Positions 58,830 to 64,000 of a stretch of DNA of 64,000 nt are shown here, one piece after another. The first letter of the stretch is position 1. The number at the start of each line of letters is the position of its first letter. The stretch comes from Alisma plantago-aquatica (taxonomy: Eukaryota; Streptophyta; Magnoliopsida; Alismatales; Alismataceae). The stretch lies in NCBI GenBank assembly GCA_963693085.1, contig OY856413.1, positions 466,855,379-466,919,378 on the forward strand. Reading direction: 5' to 3'. Below the pieces are notes generated by a model. It was not told where the DNA came from and did no database searches. It saw only the letters and a program-made list of their open reading frames with translations. The translations under genes and the position numbers were made by a program.

Positions 58830-61800
58830 TTTGTAGGTCTATAGACATACTGTCCAGTTGTTCAATAGAATGTAGAACTTGTTTTTCTAATGAACAATAG
58901 GTTGTATCATGAGTTTATCTTAACAACATGTTGTATCAGACCTGAAATAACGAACACATATATACACAACCACATCAACATCTTCAAATGCACAATTTAA
59001 TGCATATACATATCTTCAAAAACCACTTGTCTTTACAGACATTCACAATTTGCACGTACATTCATAATTCACCCATACAATCACACCCACATCTTCAATT
59101 GCCCAACTGGGCACAAATTAAAATCCAAAGTCATTTCCATTCATTATAATAAAAAATCAAATGCAAAGTTTGATTAAGATACATCAAATATATGATCATA
59201 AAAACAATCATATTCAAACTTTTGTATATAATCACCGATCTCAATTGAATTGACAACTTCTTTAATGAAGCCCCGTGCCCACAAGTCTCATAACTCACCT
59301 TGAGTGTCTAGTGCATAAGGTTTCTAGGTTTTAAATACCTACAAAAAATGATATAATCATACGATAATATTATATAAAATATAATTTATAATTTGTGAAC
59401 AAAGTCGACTTACTTATTGTATATTTTAGATGTAATGTTATTCTATTAAGATAATGACATCCATATACTTCATCGAATTGTATCCACACACCCGTCCATT
59501 ATCTTTTGTGGGTCACTAAAATTAACATCAATGCAATAAGTTAACAAATAAAAATAAGTAGAGTTGACAATAGATTTGGAGTCATACAACCACCTAACAC
59601 TCCTAGATAATATTTTCCTTATATATACAACTACTTTGGACTCACGAAATGCTTTTTCACCCTATAAGTTAAAGTGATAAATGTTTCATGATTAAGTAGC
59701 TATATAATGGTACAAACATTAATAAATACATTGATGAATAAAAATCTATACTTACCCTACAATTGGGTATTTTATTCGGGTCCTACCTTACCCGCCAACT
59801 TTCTACACAATGGGTCAAGAAAATACCAAAAAAAAATACTTGGGATGATCACCAATAATTCCCAATTTCTATTGTTCAATAAAGAACAAGGCAAAAAAAA
59901 TCCAAGTGACAAAAGTTAATTGATAAATTAAAATTATAGGCAAAGAGATGGAAACTTACCTAACATTAAAAGGAGACAAAACCACATCCTTTCAAGAAGT
60001 AGCAAAATACTTAAATTCCTTTGAGAAACAATCAAATATAGCTATATGTTATCAAACTACACTTCTAATCGGTAGTGAAATTTGGAATGGCACATCAACT
60101 AACTTAAACATTGTAGTCCTGACATATAAGTTGCTGCAAGAACATACGTAATGGTCTAATATAAAGAAAATAATTTAGAATATGTATTCACATACAATGA
60201 GGCATTTAGCATAAGATCTCATCATATCTAAACTTCTATTATGGAGGTATTTAGTCAATCATACCCAATTAGTTCTTTAATATCTAGAACAAATATATTA
60301 ATGTCATGATCTTGTCCTATGAAGTTTTCCAATAGATGGATCAGTATATTCAACCCTTTTCAAGTATTGTCTAAATATGGAAATAATACCTAAGACTAAG
60401 GATATAGTGATTTGAATAGTTTCTCTAGAATCAGAGTAGGTGCAAGCAGCTTTGGAGGAGGAACTATAGGGGGCTTCTTAGGTATTAGGGTCTATTAGTA
60501 TTCTCATTTTAATTGGCTAGATATATAGACAGATACAATATGTTGACAAATACAAATGCAATACATGTTTGTCATACCTTCCCGTAGACAATCTAGTTTT
60601 AGGTAACCCAATTGCACTGCCTTTTGCATCTCCTATGTATTGCATTATTCATGAGGTATTAGTAGTGGTGTGTCTTTCATTAGTGGATAGATAAGTTTTG
60701 GGGAGTCACACAGATCACATAATCTATCATTGTAGTACCATGTAGTATCCCATCACTGTGTGCCAAAACATCTACCACAACCATGATGTTGAATACATGT
60801 TCATGAACTAAAATAATTTCATTTTCTAACCACCAACATTTTTTATGGAATTGTATGTACCAATAACATAACATAACATAACATATATATTGAATTAGAA
60901 AAATATCATATCACACAGAAAGTTACATCATGACATTGGTCTGATGGGTCCATGGGGGGTATTACAAATACCATTATATACCTCATTAGATTAGTGGTGT
61001 ACGATAGTCTGAGCAGGTTGAGATTGAGATGGCTACAAGGATCTCATTGCTTCTTGTATTATCTGTTGTATCAACTCATCTATCTCCTCTTGTGACATAT
61101 TGCCACTCTTGGTAGATCTACAAAGATCTAATATATGTTTTTATCCTAACATCAAGTCCTACTCCTCTAAAACGTCCATGATGTTCTTGATTTCAATAAT
61201 ATTGCTACATTAATGTGTGATAATTATGCAATTTAAGACATATCATCTTCACATCCTTCATTGATATCGATCTATGAATATTGGAGGAGTATTCATTTGG
61301 TACCTTAAGATTAAGCAAGAATTAGCAAAACGATATTTTCTCATGTCTAGACAAAGTGTAACAAGCATGAGGTAAATATGTATGGTGACTGTTGTGAACC
61401 TTTATGTTAATTCTTTCTTTGTACCCATTTCATGTGGGTCCATTCTGGATTTGATGCCATCTTTAGTCTTGCATGATATATTAAATAGAGTACCAGTGAC
61501 GATGTCACATACATTTTTCTCAACATGCATGGCATAAATGTAGTACCTAATTGTCAAGTAACTCCAATTAGGAAGATCGCGTAATATTGACCTCTTTTTG
61601 AATAAATACTCACCACATATGGGTGTAGTACATGGTCTCTTACCAAATTCATTGACAATGTCCTTTACTTTTTTTAGAAACATCCTCCCTTGACATAGGT
61701 TTAAGGGCACTCTATTCCTCAGTTGACCCATTAAACACTTTGTCCAACCTTTGGTAAGGATGTGCTTCTGGGAGAAACCTTTAGTGAATAACATAAACAA

Positions 61801-62524
61801 TATTACTACCATATTTTAGTCAACTAAATTAATATTATCCTCACATATAGGGCATACTTTGGTTCCTTTTATGTTGTATAAAAAAACTCCTATATGGTGA
61901 AGTCATTAATCGTGTAAAACAACATAGTGTGCACATTAAAGGTCTCTCAAGGTGAAGCATCATAAGTCATAATGCCTTCTTCCTAGAGCTTGTTTAAGTC
62001 ATCAACCAGAGGTCCAAGGTAAACATCGATATCATTGCTAGGTTGTTTGGTCCTTGATATCAACATTGACAACATGATGTATTTATTTTACATACAAAAA
62101 CAAGGAGGAAGATTTTATATGGCAATTATAATAGGCCAAGTGTTATGTTGGTTGTTTAATGTACAATATGGATTCATACTAGATGCAAAGTCTAAGTCTT
62201 AAATTCATGACTTCTTTAAAAAATTCAAGGTACAATAAATCAATTTTCTTCCATTGTGAGGAATTAGAGGTATGTCCTAGGACCTTATCATTGCTTGTCT
62301 TTGCATCTGTGTGCCAAGATAAATTTTTCCCATATACCAAATTAGCAAATAAGTGTTGAAACTATGGTATTATAAGCAGATACCACGTCACCTTGGCAGT
62401 AGATCTAATCTTGGTCTTACTTGAAGTTGTGATTTTGTACCTAGACACCCCACATTTTGGACAATCTTTTAAATCAATATAAATTTTCTAAAATAACACA
62501 CAATCATTCAGACATGCATGTATC
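58830..62524 (-). mobile_element. Second CACTA copy, internally deleted and truncated
   Basis: Colinear, diverged copy of the first CACTA element. About 58840-59150 matches 3110-3460. About 59945-60150 matches the protease exon region 4280-4460 and about 60940-61090 matches about 5410-5520. From about 61200 to 62524 it matches the TNP2 core at about 7925-9255, so the region holding the DUF4218 and DUF4216 parts was deleted. Minus-strand TNP2 text includes HVEKNVCDIVTGTLFNI (61402-61812). It breaks at 62524, where a new LTR begins, and no left terminal repeat was found. Stops are frequent. Confidence 0.8.
61402..61812 (-). pseudogene. TNP2-like transposase fragment
   Basis: An open segment of 136 codons aligns with residues in the first copy at about 8140-8550, sharing KTKDGIKSRMDPHEMG-like text with KTKDGIKSRIDLREMG. 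It is a relic of the second CACTA copy; flanking text is interrupted by stops. Confidence 0.8.
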
Positions 62525-64000
62525 TGTTAGATCAAAGGGCTCTAGAGGGGGGTGAATAGAGATAAAACACCCATACAAAATTTGTCAGACCTTCAAGTTA
62601 CTTCAACTAGGCATAATTGCATATAGTGAATTTGATGACAATCTAAACATGCATAGCAACAATGAGAGAGATTGAAACAAGCACTTGAAAAACCTATTTA
62701 GAGTAGTTCCACTCTCCAAACTAGGAGAGAGTCAATCCACTACCTAGAGAGGTCAAGCCCTAGGGTTTTGACAGATATATTCCATTATAAGACATACAAT
62801 TGACCTTCCTTTTACTAGACAAGGATACCCAACTTCCCTTTGATGTCAAGGGAGCCAATAACCTTACAACCAAGGTCTTACCTATTCGGAGCTAGAGTCT
62901 TCTACCTCACCAAGGTCTTACACACTCTTGCAAGTAGATGGACACCTTCGCCAAGGATATCCCCTCTTTGCAACAAGTCTTTAGCCTTGAAGGATTTACC
63001 CACTCTACTCTCGGTTCTTCAACCTTGTCCTCCTCCTTCACTCGGAGAAGCTTTATACACCTTCTTCTACAACTTGAAGAAGCTTTCACCTTCTCCTTCA
63101 GTAGGATAATCTTTCACCAACTTCATGTTGAAGAAAGGGGTTGGAAATAGAGAACCTTTGAGAGCTATACAAACATACAATGAAGTAGCTCTCTCACACA
63201 GATCCTATCTCACTCATAATGATGAATTGAAGTGTAATCAATAGAGAGAAAGGGCTAAAGTGAATTGGATGCACTCAACGATAGCCAGGAGCTTGAATAG
63301 CATGAAGGAACAACCTTAGAGTGCCTTCCAGGAGGTCCTATTTCTAGTTGGGGGTGTCCACTAGAGGGTAGGAACACTTAGGAATGTTTTGTAGCCGTTT
63401 TGAGGGTTGCAACAAATATAATTTCGAGATTTGCAACTCCCCAATGACTATAATCACTTTTCTAGCATTTTCGTATAGTGTAGTTAGTCGAATTTTCATA
63501 AAGGTAACTCAACTGATTGCACTTTGCGACAAAGCCAATTTGACGCATCAGTCGAGTTTGTCCTGTGTAAAACTTGACTGATCGCTTGAAATCAGTTTTG
63601 CTTAGTGCAATGATCGGTCAAGTTTTGTGAGTGGCAACTTGACCGAACTAAAGAATTCTCAAAATGCATCAGGGGATCAGCCGAGAATTTTGGAAAAAAT
63701 AATTTTGAGTGATCAAACATTCAAATTAAGGGTTCTTGATTTTTATCATCTTAGTTACAAGTCATATCATCAATACAAATAATTATAAAAATAATCTAAA
63801 GTGATTTGGAGTGTTTTCCACAAAAGTGCATTTGCATTGCTTTTGACTTGAACTAGAACAAGCTAGGGCATGATATATTTTATCCTTTTCAAGTATTGAA
63901 TGCATGTAATAAATCTCAAACAAACATATTAGGTACATATGAATGGAATGATTATCAAAATATGGACAACGTGTAATACTTAGGTCAATATTCTCCCCCT
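62525..64000 (+). mobile_element. LTR of a further retrotransposon, truncated by the window end
   Basis: Starts TGTTAGATCAAAGGGCTCTA with the text AGAGGGGGGTGAATAG, and near the window end reads ATTCTCCCCCT. This pairing is common in plant Copia-type (SIRE-like) repeats; the class is a guess. The insertion cut the second CACTA copy at the position equal to 9255 of the first. Open frames at 62840-63150 are in the LTR and show no family features. Confidence 0.5.

Overview
The window is plant nuclear DNA, AT-rich and built almost entirely of transposable elements. I recognise no intact host gene, rRNA gene, tRNA gene or CRISPR array. The element types (long-LTR chromodomain Ty3/gypsy, a CACTA element with a TNP2 transposase and a Ulp1-like protease, 5S-carrying Cassandra-type TRIMs, an RTE-type LINE, a tRNA-derived SINE, a PIF/Harbinger-like element and (TA)n-inserted MITEs) fit a flowering plant with a repeat-rich genome. 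The species cannot be fixed from what I see.

Layout. Positions 1-2073 hold (TA)n tracts and three MITE-like units, two of them the same family in opposite orientation. From 2074 to about 35965 lies one old plus-strand gypsy element (A) that later elements have broken up. Its roughly 4.8 kb 5' LTR is in three pieces (2074-2568, 12046-12241, 25451-29548). The pieces are separated by a 9.5 kb minus-strand CACTA element (2569-12042, TSD GTA) and a 13.2 kb minus-strand gypsy element B (12242-25445, TSD ATTTT). A's internal region begins with a tRNA-iMet primer-binding site at 29554, carries a tandem array of Cassandra-like 5S-bearing LTRs (30262-33307) and decayed pol remnants, and reaches a truncated 3' LTR at 35710.

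After about 36000 come a minus-strand fragment of LTR family C, a stretch I cannot explain, an inverted-repeat unit containing a SINE with matching target-site duplications, a 5'-truncated RTE LINE (40911 to about 41930), and a TGATG-starting Athila/Tat-like LTR (from 42608) interrupted by a 935 bp PIF/Harbinger-like element (TSD TTA). Gypsy element C follows, with two roughly 3.8 kb LTRs (46034-49889 and 50678-54478). Only 788 bp lies between them, and a second primer-binding site follows the second LTR. Positions 54545-58800 are AT-rich with nothing recognised. About 58830-62524 is a second, internally deleted CACTA copy, cut off by a further LTR that runs out of the window.

The genes are transposition machinery and nearly all are dead. 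The TNP2 transposase has seven in-frame stops. Element B's gag-pol has fourteen stops and two frame changes. In B, thirteen of fourteen stops are TAG or TGA, the pattern expected if methylated CHG and CG cytosines have deaminated. The exception is the Ulp1-like protease of the first CACTA element, whose catalytic residues are all present. The most unusual structures are the Cassandra-like array, with two LTR copies whose ends are long inverted repeats of each other, and a palindrome cluster in the B LTR whose third copy shows paired, stem-preserving changes.
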